The notes under the pieces are model-generated. The model was not told where the DNA came from. It saw nothing but the letters and a program-made list of their open reading frames with translations, and did not search any database. The position numbers were made by a program, and so were the translations under genes. Shown here piece by piece: positions 48,246 through 56,162 of a stretch of DNA of 57,419 bases. Each line of letters opens with the position of its first letter. Positions within the stretch are counted from its first letter, which is position 1. Source of the DNA: Sporichthyaceae bacterium (lineage in GTDB: Bacteria; Actinomycetota; Actinomycetes; Sporichthyales; Sporichthyaceae); contig DASXPS010000021.1 of the NCBI GenBank assembly GCA_036493475.1, positions 1 through 57,419 on the forward strand. Reading direction: 5' to 3'.

Positions 48246-49402
48246 GTGTGTCGGTGGCGGGCCGGTCGGTGCGGGCACGGCCGGGTGACGTCATCGCGCT
48301 ACGGCTGTGGTTGCTCAGCCGGGTGGCGGTGTTCGCGTTGGTGTCCGCGGCCGGGTGGTTGTTCGCCGACCGGGCCGCGCGCAGCCCGGTGCACTACCTG
48401 GACCGGTGGACGCAGTGGGACACTGTCCACTACGTGACCATCGCGCACTGGGGTTACGGCGGGGACCCGCGCACCGGCCCCCAAGTGCCGCTGGAGGCGT
48501 TCTTCCCGGGCTTCCCGCTGACGATGCGCGCCGTGCACGAAGTGCTGGGCATCGGGTACGTGGCCGCCGGGCTGTTCATTTCGTTGGTGGCGAGTGGCAT
48601 CGCCATCGTCGCGTTGGCCCGGCTGGCCGCGGACGAGGCGGGCGGCGGCGCCCTCGGGGATCTGCTCGCCGAACGCACCGTGCTGCTGTTCCTGCTCGCG
48701 CCATCGGCGATCTTCCTGGCCGCTGCCTACACCGAGGCGCTGTTCCTGGCCTTCGCGTTGCCCGCCTGGCTGGCGGCGCGGCGCGGCCGGTGGTTGATCG
48801 CCGGGTTGTGCACGGCGGGTGCGAGCAGTGTGCGGGTCACCGGGTTGTTCCTCGCGGTGGCCCTGGTTGTGGAGTTCCTCACCGCGCGCGACGGGCGCCG
48901 GCGTTGGCTGCAGGCGCCATGGTTGCTGCTCGGCTTCGCGCCGGTCGCCGCGTACTTCGCCTACCTGCACCACCGCACCGGGGACTGGCACGCCTGGCAG
49001 CACGCGCAGGAACGCGGCTGGTACCGCGACTTCCACTGGCCCTGGCAGGCGCTGCGGATCACCTGGCACAACGCGCACGGCGGCAACCAGACCACCGACT
49101 TCGAGTGGATGTTCCGCGCCGAGATCCTCGCCGTCGCCATCGGGATCGCGTTGCTGGTCTGGTTGCTCCGGCACCGGCGGTGGGGGGAGTCCACCTACAT
49201 CGCGTTGCAGCTCTACGCGTTCACCACCGGCATGTGGTTCTTCTCGGTGCCGCGGGCGACGTTGCTCTGGTGGCCGTTGTGGACCGGCCTTGCCGCCTGG
49301 TCGCTGCGTCGACCGGCCGTGCTGCAGGGGTATCTGACGGTGTTCGCGCCGTTCTCGGTGGTGCTCACCCTGTTGTTCTGCACCGGGAGATGGGCGGGCT
49401 GA
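48242..49402 (+). CDS. PIG-V-like mannosyltransferase
   Basis: 386 residues with 8-10 membrane segments. The first loop has YLDRWTQWDTVHYVTIAHWGY, containing the WDTxHY motif characteristic of PIG-V/GPI mannosyltransferase II relatives (GT-C fold). Later segments include APSAIFLAAAYTEALFLAF, also typical. It probably mannosylates a membrane glycolipid from a polyprenol donor. Together with the preceding GT87 gene it suggests glycolipid or lipoglycan assembly near the cell-wall synthase. Confidence 0.85.
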   Translation: MSVSVAGRSVRARPGDVIALRLWLLSRVAVFALVSAAGWLFADRAARSPVHYLDRWTQWDTVHYVTIAHWGYGGDPRTGPQVPLEAFFPGFPLTMRAVHEVLGIGYVAAGLFISLVASGIAIVALARLAADEAGGGALGDLLAERTVLLFLLAPSAIFLAAAYTEALFLAFALPAWLAARRGRWLIAGLCTAGASSVRVTGLFLAVALVVEFLTARDGRRRWLQAPWLLLGFAPVAAYFAYLHHRTGDWHAWQHAQERGWYRDFHWPWQALRITWHNAHGGNQTTDFEWMFRAEILAVAIGIALLVWLLRHRRWGESTYIALQLYAFTTGMWFFSVPRATLLWWPLWTGLAAWSLRRPAVLQGYLTVFAPFSVVLTLLFCTGRWAG

Positions 49403-49424
49403 GTTGCCGTGGCATGCTCGCCGC

Positions 49425-50180
49425 ATGGAGCACCGGGAGTACCTGGACGGCCTGCATACGCAGATCACCGGCATGGCCGCGGACCTGCAGGGCAAGGACC
49501 CGAGCACGACGGTGTCAACCTGTCCGGACTGGGATCTCGCCGAGTTGATTCGGCACACCGGTCGGGTGCATCGCTGGGTTACCGAGATCGCGCGCACCCG
49601 ATCTCTGGAATACGTCAACTGGAAGAAGCTCGAGCTCGGGCTACCCGAGGACCCGTCGGGGTTGTCGGAATGGTTGGCGGCGGGTGCGGACCCGCTGATC
49701 GAGGTGCTCTCCGCGGCGGACCCGGCGACGCCACTGTGGTCGTTCGCGCCGGACGCCGGCGTTGGCTGGTGGACGCGACGACAGCTGCACGAGACGACCG
49801 TGCACCGCACGGACGGGCAGTTGACGGTCGGGGAGTCGCCGGAGATCCCCGCCGCGGTGGCGCTGGACGGCGTTGAGGAATTGCTCGGCGTGATGTTCCC
49901 GGCGGTCGGGTCGGCCAAGCGCGCCGCGGAGCTGGGCCGGGCCGGGGATTCGGTGCACCTGCACGCCACCGATGCGCCCGGCGAGTGGACGATCACGCTG
50001 ACCGAGGACGGGTTCAACTGGGACCGCGGGCACAGCAAGGCCACCGTCGCGGTGCGCGGTGCGGCCGAGGATCTGTATCTGCTGATGTGGAATCGCCGCC
50101 GGTTGGCCGATGCGGAGCGCTTCGAGACGTTCGGCGACGCGGCATTGATGGACGCCTGGTTGGCCGCGACCGGCTTCTAG
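49425..50180 (+). CDS. maleylpyruvate isomerase-family mycothiol-dependent protein
   Basis: 251 residues. The opening EYLDGLHTQITGMAADL and CPDWDLAELIRHTGRVHRWV form the DinB-like mycothiol-binding metal domain; the metal ligands would be the His in LIRHTGRVH and the later QLHETTVHR. The C-terminal part (LLMWNRRRLADAERF) is the MDMPI_C domain. Specific substrate unknown. I chose ATG 49425 rather than ATG 49404, which adds seven unlikely residues. It fits an organism making mycothiol, for which ino1 supplies inositol. Confidence 0.85.
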   Translation: MEHREYLDGLHTQITGMAADLQGKDPSTTVSTCPDWDLAELIRHTGRVHRWVTEIARTRSLEYVNWKKLELGLPEDPSGLSEWLAAGADPLIEVLSAADPATPLWSFAPDAGVGWWTRRQLHETTVHRTDGQLTVGESPEIPAAVALDGVEELLGVMFPAVGSAKRAAELGRAGDSVHLHATDAPGEWTITLTEDGFNWDRGHSKATVAVRGAAEDLYLLMWNRRRLADAERFETFGDAALMDAWLAATGF

Positions 50181-50194
50181 CGAAGGAGACACCG

Positions 50195-50443
50195 ATGCAA
50201 GGTCCCGGTCAGATTCTGCCCGCGGCGGCGGCGAGGTGGCCCGCCAAGACCGCGCTGATCACCGCGACGCGGTCGCTGACCTACGCCGAACTCGACGACG
50301 CCTCAAGCCGGTTGGCCTGTGGCTTGTTGCGCCGGGGCGTGCAGCCGGGGCGGGTCGTCTCGCTGTACGGGCCGAACTCGTGGCAGTGGGTGGTCGCCTA
50401 CCACGGCATCGTCAAGGCCGGCGCAGGGTCCTGGCTGACGTAG
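50195..50443 (+). pseudogene. 5' stump of an AMP-dependent acyl-CoA synthetase
   Basis: 82 codons from ATG 50195, preceded by GAAGGAGAC. The protein has the family N-terminus: TALITATRSLTYAELDDASSRLACGLLRRGVQ and VSLYGPNSWQWVVAYHGIVKAG, then ends GAGSWLT and TAG. Normal synthetases exceed 500 residues and need the AMP motif further on, none of which remains. No matching sequence is seen downstream in any frame, so the rest has been deleted or moved. It lies at a possible rearrangement edge. Confidence 0.85.
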
Positions 50444-50445
50444 CG

Positions 50446-50574
50446 TCAGTTACAGGTGGCGGTCAAGACTCCGGACGAGAACTGGCAGCTGCGGCTCGTC
50501 GTGGAAGCCCAACCGCCGACGTAGGTCTTGATCGTGACACCGATGCTCGCGGCGATGATTGTGCGGCGCTTCAC
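50446..50574 (-). CDS. 42-residue small protein of unknown function (candidate)
   Basis: GTG 50574 is preceded at seven bases by TGGAG. The peptide starts VKRRTIIAASIGV, has Gly-Gly at positions 20-21, a Ser/Thr-rich segment and Cys at 30 and 41, and ends SGVLTATCN. About 36 of 42 third codon positions are G or C, as in real genes here. No homologue or domain is recognised. A hydrophobic or signal-like start and a double-glycine before a Ser/Thr/Cys tail resemble a small secreted or modified peptide, but no processing gene is near. The stop almost abuts the synthetase stump stop. Confidence 0.3.
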   Translation of the reverse strand: MKRRTIIAASIGVTIKTYVGGWASTTSRSCQFSSGVLTATCN

Positions 50575-50660
50575 GGCGCGGCTCCAGTCGGATGATCTTC
50601 AGGACTTGCCGGAATCGATAACGGCCGAGCCCCGTTAGTACCCGCCCAACGGTGCCGGGC

Positions 50661-53600
50661 TCAGCCCGGCGCCATGTCCACGAACCGGGAGTAGTGCCCC
50701 TGGAATGCGACGGTGACCGTCGCGCACGGACCGTTGCGGTGCTTGGCCACGATCAGGTCGGCCTCTCCCGCCCGCGGCGACTCGCGCTCGTGCATGTCCT
50801 CGCGGTGCAGCAGCACCACGATGTCCGCGTCCTGCTCCAGGGAGTTGTGCACGTTGACGCCGTCGGCGACGAAGTTGTGCGTGCCGAGCACGGTGGCGTC
50901 GTAGACGGTCTGCTCGCCGAGACTCTCCACCGATTCCACGGTGTCCCAGGAGACGTCGTTGGTGGCGAGCACGTCGAGGTCCGCGTCGTCGAGGATGTCC
51001 GCGACCCGGGCGAGTCGTTCCCGACCGGGCGCCTGCTTGACCATCGTCGATCCGCAGGGCTGGGTACTCCCGTCCGCCGCGAACGGACCGTCGATTCCCG
51101 GTTCGACCAGGGCCTGGCGGACCTGCCCCCAGACCGCCTGCGGCACGCTGTCCACGTTGCCGTTTCCACACACTTCGGCCAGCGCGGTGCGCAGTTCGGC
51201 CACGGCGGCACCCGCAGTGCCGTGCACGCCGATGTCCGAGCAGAACCGCAGTTGGTTCTCGGCGCCGTGAATGTGTAGGCGATAGCTATCCCGGCGGCCG
51301 GGCCTGTGCATGGCCTCGATCCGAGAAAAGATGTTGAACCGCAGCAGCAAGCGGGCGAGGTCATCGACCAGGCGCCGCGACGTCGAGCTGTAGTAGATCC
51401 GCGATTGTTCGGGGCGGGCGTCCGGGCGCACTGAGCAGTCGGTCGCCCAGAGGTGCCGCAGGAAGGTGCGGACCTGGCGCTTGGGCAGTCGGAATACGTC
51501 CGCCGGGACGAACTTGTCGTGGCTGCGCGAGCGCCCGAGGAGGTGGGCCAGCAGCAGCACCTCCTCCTCGTCCCGGGCCACCGGCTGCAGCGGTGGCGGC
51601 ACGTGCCGGAGCACGCCGATCCGAGTGCCCGCGGCCAGATCCCCCAGTGCCCGCCAGCCGTCGTAGGTGAGGAAGGGGTGGTTCGCGGTGGCGCTGATCT
51701 GGCGACCGGAGGCGAGCTTGAGGCGGTAGACCTCCTTCACCCCGCTGGGGAAGACGTGGGTCATCGTGCGCGGTACCAACTTGAGTCGGTCGTCCAGCGA
51801 CCAAACCGGGATGTCCCGGCTGCCGGCGACGAGCAGGTCGCCGAGGGAGACCTCGGCACCGGTGTCGGCCCGCATGAGCCGGGTGTCGGCGGTCAGGCAT
51901 CCGGATTCGCGTAGGTCGGAGAGCAGCGGCTTCTTGTCGGTGCGTTGTTCGGGGCCACGGTTGAGCTGGGAGAGCGCCACCACCGGCACCTCGAGCTCCT
52001 TGGCCAACAGCTTCAGCGACCGGGAGAACTCCGAGACCTCCTGCTGGCGGGACTCGACCTTCTTGCCCGAGCTCATCAGCTGCAGGTAGTCCACGATCAC
52101 CAGCGACAGGTCGTGGCGCTGCTTGAGCCGGCGGGCCTTGGCGCGGATCTCCATCATGGTCATGTTCGGCGAGTCGTCGATGAACAGCGGCGCCGAGGAC
52201 ACCTCTCCCATCCGCCGGGCCAGCCGCGTCCAGTCGTCGTCGGACAGCGTGCCGGAGCGGATGTTCTGCAGCGACACCCGTGCCTCGGCGGAAAGCAGCC
52301 GCATGGTGATCTCGTTGCGGCCCATTTCCAGGGAGAAGATCACCGCGGTGCGCCCGTGCTTGATCGACGCCGCGCGGGCGACGTCCAGGGCCAGGGTTGA
52401 GTTGTGCGTCGGGATCATCGAGCGCCCGGCGATGAACAACCCGTCCGGTGCGGCGACCTGGATGCACCGCACGGGCACACTCGCCACTGGGCGGACGTCG
52501 ACGATGAAACGGGAACCGGCCCGCGGCGGGGTCTTGGAGCCGTACCGGTCCTTGTGCGTGCGTTGCTTGCGCTCCAGCCGGAACACCACATCCGGCGTGG
52601 TGAAGGTCAGGGTGTAGGCGATCGACGAGCGCTCCGTTGCTCCGCGGACCCGCCGGGTAGACATGCCGCAGCGGTAGCCCAGGCTGACGATCAACTCGCG
52701 CACGTCCGCGGCCAGGCGGGGACTCGTGCTGGTGAACTGAGGTGATCCCCCGGCGCTGACCGTTCCGTCGGTGTCCAGCAACCCGGCCAGCAACGCGCGC
52801 CGTTGCGACTCGGAGGCCCGCAGATAGAGATCCGGGATGTGCTTGTTGTCGAGCACGCCCATGGTGCGCAGCAGCGCCTGCGGGGTGCCGGTCTGACGCC
52901 AGCACAGCTCGCACTGGCTTCGCCGGACGGTCCGGAGCCGACGCCCGCAGATGCAGATGGGCGGCCTTACCGGAGCGGTCGATCGTGCCCGAGCACCGCA
53001 AGTGCGTCCGCAGGTGCGGACCTCGGGTTGCTTCGGGACGAACGAGGCGCCGCAGACCACGCACTCCCGTGCCGCCGTAGCGGGCGGCTCGGGCCAGCGC
53101 AGCCCGTAGCCGTACTTCCCGGATCCGGGGCGGACCATCATGCCCTCGGCCTCGAGGTGCATGACGAGCTCGACATCCGCGGTGGTGATCCGGGCGCCGG
53201 CGCTGTGCCCGTCACCCAGCCAGACGCCGAGCACGTAGGGCGGCAGCGGTAGGTCCCGCTCGGGCAGGGCCAAGGGGCGGGCGTTGTGGATACTGTGGTT
53301 GAGCCGTCGGTCCGTCGTCGCGCAACGCAGCGTGGTCGCGATGGTGGCGGTGGTGCGGACCTCGGCGAACGTGCGCTGGTTGCGGTACCGGTGGTAACCG
53401 ATGGCAGCCGCCTGACGCGATTTGCGGGAGGCGCGGGTTTCGGTCAGCCACAGGTGCTCGGCATCGGCGGTGATCACCGAACCGTCGTCGAACTCCACCT
53501 CGTAGCACGGCCTGCCGCGCATCACGTCCGTTGCCGCGACCACCCGGGTGGGCTGCCCATCGGCCCCGATCACGTCGTCGCCGACCGCGAGCTGCCCCAT

Positions 53601-54329
53601 CGTGGTCCAGCCATCGACTGTGGGCACCGGTGTGTCCAGCGCCAGCGCCTTTCCGACGGCCGGTCTCGCCGCGACGATCACCATCTGGCCGCCGTGCAGA
53701 CCGTTGGTAAGTTCGTCCAGGCCGGCGAAGCCGGTGGGCACGCCGGTCATGCCGCCGCCGCTGTTGCCGATCGACTCGATCTCGTCGAGGGTGCCCTCCA
53801 TGATCGCGGACAGCGGCAGGTAGTCCTCGCTGGAGCGGCGCTCGGTGACCGCATAGATCTCCGCCTGCGCGGCGTCGACGATGTCGTCGACCTCGCCGTC
53901 CGCGGAAAAGCCCATCTGGGTGATCCGGGTGCCGGCCTCGACCAGGCGGCGCAGCACGGCGCGGTCCCGCACGATGCGGGCGTAGTAGCCGGCATTGGCC
54001 GCGGTGGGCACGGTGGAGATCAGCGAGGCCAGGTAGTGCGCGCCGCCGACCCGGGCGATCTCTCCGCGCTTGGTCAGCTCCGCGGCGACGGTGACTGCGT
54101 CCACCGGCTCGCCGCGGCCGTACAGATCGAGGACGGCGTCGTAGACCAGTTGGTGCGCGGGCCGGTAGAAGTCGGCGCCGCGCACCGTCTCCACCACATC
54201 GGCGATGGCGTCCTTGCTGAGCATCATGCCGCCGAGCACGCACTGTTCGGCGACCACGTCCTGCGGCGGCGTGCGCTCGAACTCGGCCGGACCCGAATGG
54301 GCCGGCGGCGGCAGTTCGATGATGCTGAT
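50661..54329 (-). CDS. dnaB: replicative DNA helicase DnaB interrupted by two inteins
   Basis: 1222 codons. Without the inteins the protein is about 454 residues and matches actinobacterial DnaB throughout: EFERTPPQD and AEQCVLGGMMLSKDAIAD at the N-terminus, Walker A GKST split by intein 1, VDYLQLMSSGKK, SQLNRGPEQR and RESG split by intein 2, then LEQDADIVVLLHRED. The coding frame upstream of GTG 54257 encodes the conserved N-terminus but has no ATG, GTG or TTG before an in-frame TAG. ATC 54329 with GGGAGGG nine bases upstream is the probable start. Conventional start would be 54257. Confidence 0.95.
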   Translation of the reverse strand: MSIIELPPPAHSGPAEFERTPPQDVVAEQCVLGGMMLSKDAIADVVETVRGADFYRPAHQLVYDAVLDLYGRGEPVDAVTVAAELTKRGEIARVGGAHYLASLISTVPTAANAGYYARIVRDRAVLRRLVEAGTRITQMGFSADGEVDDIVDAAQAEIYAVTERRSSEDYLPLSAIMEGTLDEIESIGNSGGGMTGVPTGFAGLDELTNGLHGGQMVIVAARPAVGKALALDTPVPTVDGWTTMGQLAVGDDVIGADGQPTRVVAATDVMRGRPCYEVEFDDGSVITADAEHLWLTETRASRKSRQAAAIGYHRYRNQRTFAEVRTTATIATTLRCATTDRRLNHSIHNARPLALPERDLPLPPYVLGVWLGDGHSAGARITTADVELVMHLEAEGMMVRPGSGKYGYGLRWPEPPATAARECVVCGASFVPKQPEVRTCGRTCGARARSTAPVRPPICICGRRLRTVRRSQCELCWRQTGTPQALLRTMGVLDNKHIPDLYLRASESQRRALLAGLLDTDGTVSAGGSPQFTSTSPRLAADVRELIVSLGYRCGMSTRRVRGATERSSIAYTLTFTTPDVVFRLERKQRTHKDRYGSKTPPRAGSRFIVDVRPVASVPVRCIQVAAPDGLFIAGRSMIPTHNSTLALDVARAASIKHGRTAVIFSLEMGRNEITMRLLSAEARVSLQNIRSGTLSDDDWTRLARRMGEVSSAPLFIDDSPNMTMMEIRAKARRLKQRHDLSLVIVDYLQLMSSGKKVESRQQEVSEFSRSLKLLAKELEVPVVALSQLNRGPEQRTDKKPLLSDLRESGCLTADTRLMRADTGAEVSLGDLLVAGSRDIPVWSLDDRLKLVPRTMTHVFPSGVKEVYRLKLASGRQISATANHPFLTYDGWRALGDLAAGTRIGVLRHVPPPLQPVARDEEEVLLLAHLLGRSRSHDKFVPADVFRLPKRQVRTFLRHLWATDCSVRPDARPEQSRIYYSSTSRRLVDDLARLLLRFNIFSRIEAMHRPGRRDSYRLHIHGAENQLRFCSDIGVHGTAGAAVAELRTALAEVCGNGNVDSVPQAVWGQVRQALVEPGIDGPFAADGSTQPCGSTMVKQAPGRERLARVADILDDADLDVLATNDVSWDTVESVESLGEQTVYDATVLGTHNFVADGVNVHNSLEQDADIVVLLHREDMHERESPRAGEADLIVAKHRNGPCATVTVAFQGHYSRFVDMAPG
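50844..51899 (-). other. intein 2 in dnaB (RESG/S site), degenerate endonuclease
   Basis: 352 residues beginning Cys (CLTADTRLM) and ending FVADGVNVHN before Ser. Block B is TANHPFLT and block F is TVYDATV, as in class 1 inteins, so splicing should work. The usual first LAGLIDADG motif reads LLLAHLLGRSRS, where the Asp is Arg, while the second (FLRHLWATDCSV) keeps its Asp. The endonuclease is probably inactive. It splits DnaB at the same RESG/S junction used by several known bacterial DnaB inteins. Confidence 0.92.
52401..53648 (-). other. intein 1 in dnaB (Walker A site, class 3 type) with LAGLIDADG endonuclease and zinc-finger-like motifs
   Basis: 416 residues inserted between Lys and Ser of the helicase Walker A. 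It starts with Ala (ALALDTPVPT) and ends PTHN before Ser. Trp67 (HLW), Cys395 (VRCIQV) and Thr414 (PTHN) supply the WCT triad of class 3 inteins. LAGLIDADG motifs are VLGVWLGDG (139-147) and LLAGLLDTDG (286-295), both with acidic residue intact. Between them lie four CxxC-like pairs (Cys196/199, 213/217, 232/234, 246/249; 52902-53063). The intein should self-excise, and its endonuclease may be active. Confidence 0.93.
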
Positions 54330-54805
54330 GGTCCCGACCCTCCCCGGTTGTGCAGCGCGGCGCCCGTGGTGGGGACGGGCGCCGCGCCCGTGTGCGTAGG
54401 TCTAGCCCGCGGGTCCGACAAAAACCGGCGGGTTGACCGTCGTGCGGGCCCGCTTTGGCCCACCGGAGCCCCTACCTGCCGGGAGTCGCCCGTGTTGCCG
54501 GGAGAGCACCGGAGTGCTGCGGGTCGGACCTGCTCGGGTACGGGTGCGGTGGGTGGTTCACCGTAGGAGCCGCGGACCGTGTGCGCCAAGCCCACCGTGC
54601 ACAGCCGATGTGGACGTCCTGTGGATCACCACGGGTGGCGCGGGGTGCTTCGTGTGCACAACGTGTGGAGCCGAGCGCAGGGCAGGCGTGTTCACCTGCG
54701 TGGACGTCCGCAGTGCCCTGTGGAGGAAGAAAGTCGGGATGCGGATCGGATTGGTCGTGCGACACGCCGCTGGGTTCGCTAGTTGTTCACCATGTGAGAA
54801 AACCG
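54330..54805. promoter_or_regulatory. dnaB-rplI spacer with dnaB leader hairpin
   Basis: 476 bases without a supportable gene. A nine-base perfect stem (GGCGCCCGT 54359-54367, ACGGGCGCC 54375-54383) lies about 30 bases before the presumed dnaB start; its minus-strand loop CCCCACC could pair with the GGGGAGGG Shine-Dalgarno. Degenerate DnaA-like sequences occur: TGTGGACGT (54608-54616), TGTGGATCA (54619-54627) and TTGTTCACC (54783-54791). No clear promoter hexamers for dnaB were found. Confidence 0.5.
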
Positions 54806-54835
54806 AGGGCCCGCAGCGTTTCCACAGCGGGCCCT
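54806..54835 (-). terminator. terminator of the rpsF-ssb-rpsR-rplI operon
   Basis: AGGGCCCGC (54806-54814) pairs with GCGGGCCCT (54827-54835) around a 12-base loop, 16 bases past the rplI stop. On the minus strand it is followed by CGGTTTTCTC. It separates the ribosomal operon from dnaB. Confidence 0.85.
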
Positions 54836-54851
54836 GAGTTCTGACGATGGG

Positions 54852-55298
54852 TCAGGCGGCAACCACATTCACCGTGACGGTGGCGGCCACCTCGGGATGC
54901 AGCCGCACCGACACCTGGTGCGCGCCGAGGGACTTGATCGGGTTGCCGATCTCCACCCGACGACGGTCCAGCTTCGGGCCGCCGGCCGCGCTGACCGCCG
55001 CCACGACCTCGGCCAGGGTGACCGCGCCGAACAGTCGACCGGAGTCCCCGGCACGCGCCTTCAGGTCCACCTTCAGCGACTCCAACTGCTGCCGCACAAC
55101 CTTGGCCTGGTCCTGGTCCGCGATCTCGCGGATCTGCCGAGCCCGACGGATCGTGGAGACCTGCTTCTCACCGCCGCGGGTCCAGCGCAGCGCGAACCCG
55201 CGCGGCACCAGGTAGTTACGGCCGTAGCCGTCCTTGACCTCAACGACGTCGCCGGGCGAACCGAGCCCGGAGACCTCCTGAGTGAGAATCAGCTTCAT
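54852..55298 (-). CDS. rplI: 50S ribosomal protein L9
   Basis: 148 residues. N-terminal domain [21 protein letters not shown] then [14 protein letters not shown] is the L9 signature; a long helix and C-terminal domain follow. Start ATG 55298 with GGCAGGA upstream. It binds 23S rRNA at the L1 stalk base. Last gene of the operon before the terminator. Confidence 0.97.
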   Translation of the reverse strand: MKLILTQEVSGLGSPGDVVEVKDGYGRNYLVPRGFALRWTRGGEKQVSTIRRARQIREIADQDQAKVVRQQLESLKVDLKARAGDSGRLFGAVTLAEVVAAVSAAGGPKLDRRRVEIGNPIKSLGAHQVSVRLHPEVAATVTVNVVAA

Positions 55299-55312
55299 TC
55301 CTGCCACCCCTC

Positions 55313-55549
55313 TCAGCGGGCCGTGCTGGTGTAGGGCAGCAGCGCCATCTCGCGGCTGTTCTTCACCGCCACAGCGATGTCGCGCTGGTGCTGAGTGCAG
55401 TTGCCGGTCACTCGCCGTGCGCGGATCTTGCCGCGGTCGGAGATGAACCGGCGCAGCAGTGGGGTGTCCTTGTAGTCGACGTACTTCACCTTGTCCTTGC
55501 AGAACATGCAAACCTTCTTCTTCGGTTTGCGGATCGGTGGCTTGGCCAC
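55313..55549 (-). CDS. rpsR: 30S ribosomal protein S18
   Basis: 78 residues. [21 protein letters not shown] with CMFC and a later Cys ([16 protein letters not shown]) gives a zinc-binding (C+) form of S18. It contacts S6 on the small-subunit platform, and rpsF is in the same operon. Start ATG 55549. Only 14 bp separate it from rplI. Confidence 0.96.
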   Translation of the reverse strand: MAKPPIRKPKKKVCMFCKDKVKYVDYKDTPLLRRFISDRGKIRARRVTGNCTQHQRDIAVAVKNSREMALLPYTSTAR

Positions 55550-55601
55550 TGTGGTGCCTCTCGTTCAGGCCCCGCCGTCGCGGGCGGGAATGGTCAATGT
55601 C

Positions 55602-56126
55602 TTAGAAAGGAGGTTCGTTGCTGTAGTCGTCGCCGCCGGAGCCCCAATTGCCGCCGCCGCCGCCGCCGCCGCCGCTAGCCCCGCCGGCCGGTGTCGCACT
55701 GGCCCACGGATCCTCGGCAGCCCCGCCGCCGTAACCGCCGCCGCCGCCTCCGCCACCCCGGTTGGCCCGGTTGACCTTGGCGGTGGCGTTGCGCAGGCTC
55801 GGGCCGACCTCGTCGACCTCGATCTCGTACACGGTGCGCTTCTCCCCCTCCTTGGTCTCATACGAGCGCTGCCGCAGCCGGCCGGACACGATCACCCGGG
55901 TGCCCTTGGTCAGCGACTCGGCCACGTTCTCGGCCGCCTGACGCCACACGTTGCAGGTCAGGAACAGGCTGTCGCCGTCCTTCCACTCGTTGGTGGCACG
56001 GTCCATGACCCGGGGGGTGGACGCGATGCGGAACTTGGCGACCGCGGCACCGCTGGGCGTGAAGCGCAGCTCCGGGTCGTCGACGAGATTGCCGATGATC
56101 GTGATGACGGTGTCGCCTGCGGCCAT
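55602..56126 (-). CDS. ssb: single-stranded DNA-binding protein
   Basis: 174 residues. The OB fold starts [21 protein letters not shown] and includes [21 protein letters not shown]. The C-terminus is a Gly-rich linker (runs of Gly near residues 125 and 155) ending in the acidic tip DDYSNEPPF that binds replication partners. It coats single-stranded DNA at forks. Placed between rpsF and rpsR as usual. Start ATG 56126. Confidence 0.97.
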   Translation of the reverse strand: MAAGDTVITIIGNLVDDPELRFTPSGAAVAKFRIASTPRVMDRATNEWKDGDSLFLTCNVWRQAAENVAESLTKGTRVIVSGRLRQRSYETKEGEKRTVYEIEVDEVGPSLRNATAKVNRANRGGGGGGGGYGGGAAEDPWASATPAGGASGGGGGGGGNWGSGGDDYSNEPPF

Positions 56127-56162
56127 GTCCTTCGGCTTCCGGTGTCGGCGGGTGGGTGAGGG

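Noticed and set aside
50444-50660. Frameshifted continuation of the acyl-CoA synthetase
   Set aside because: Translations of the following 200 bases in all plus frames lack the expected AMP-binding family sequence, so a deletion or displacement is more likely than a frameshift.
54433-54837. Plus-strand frame of 134 codons with several Cys in the dnaB-rplI spacer
   Set aside because: No recognisable family, poor start context, and it runs through the rplI terminator hairpin.
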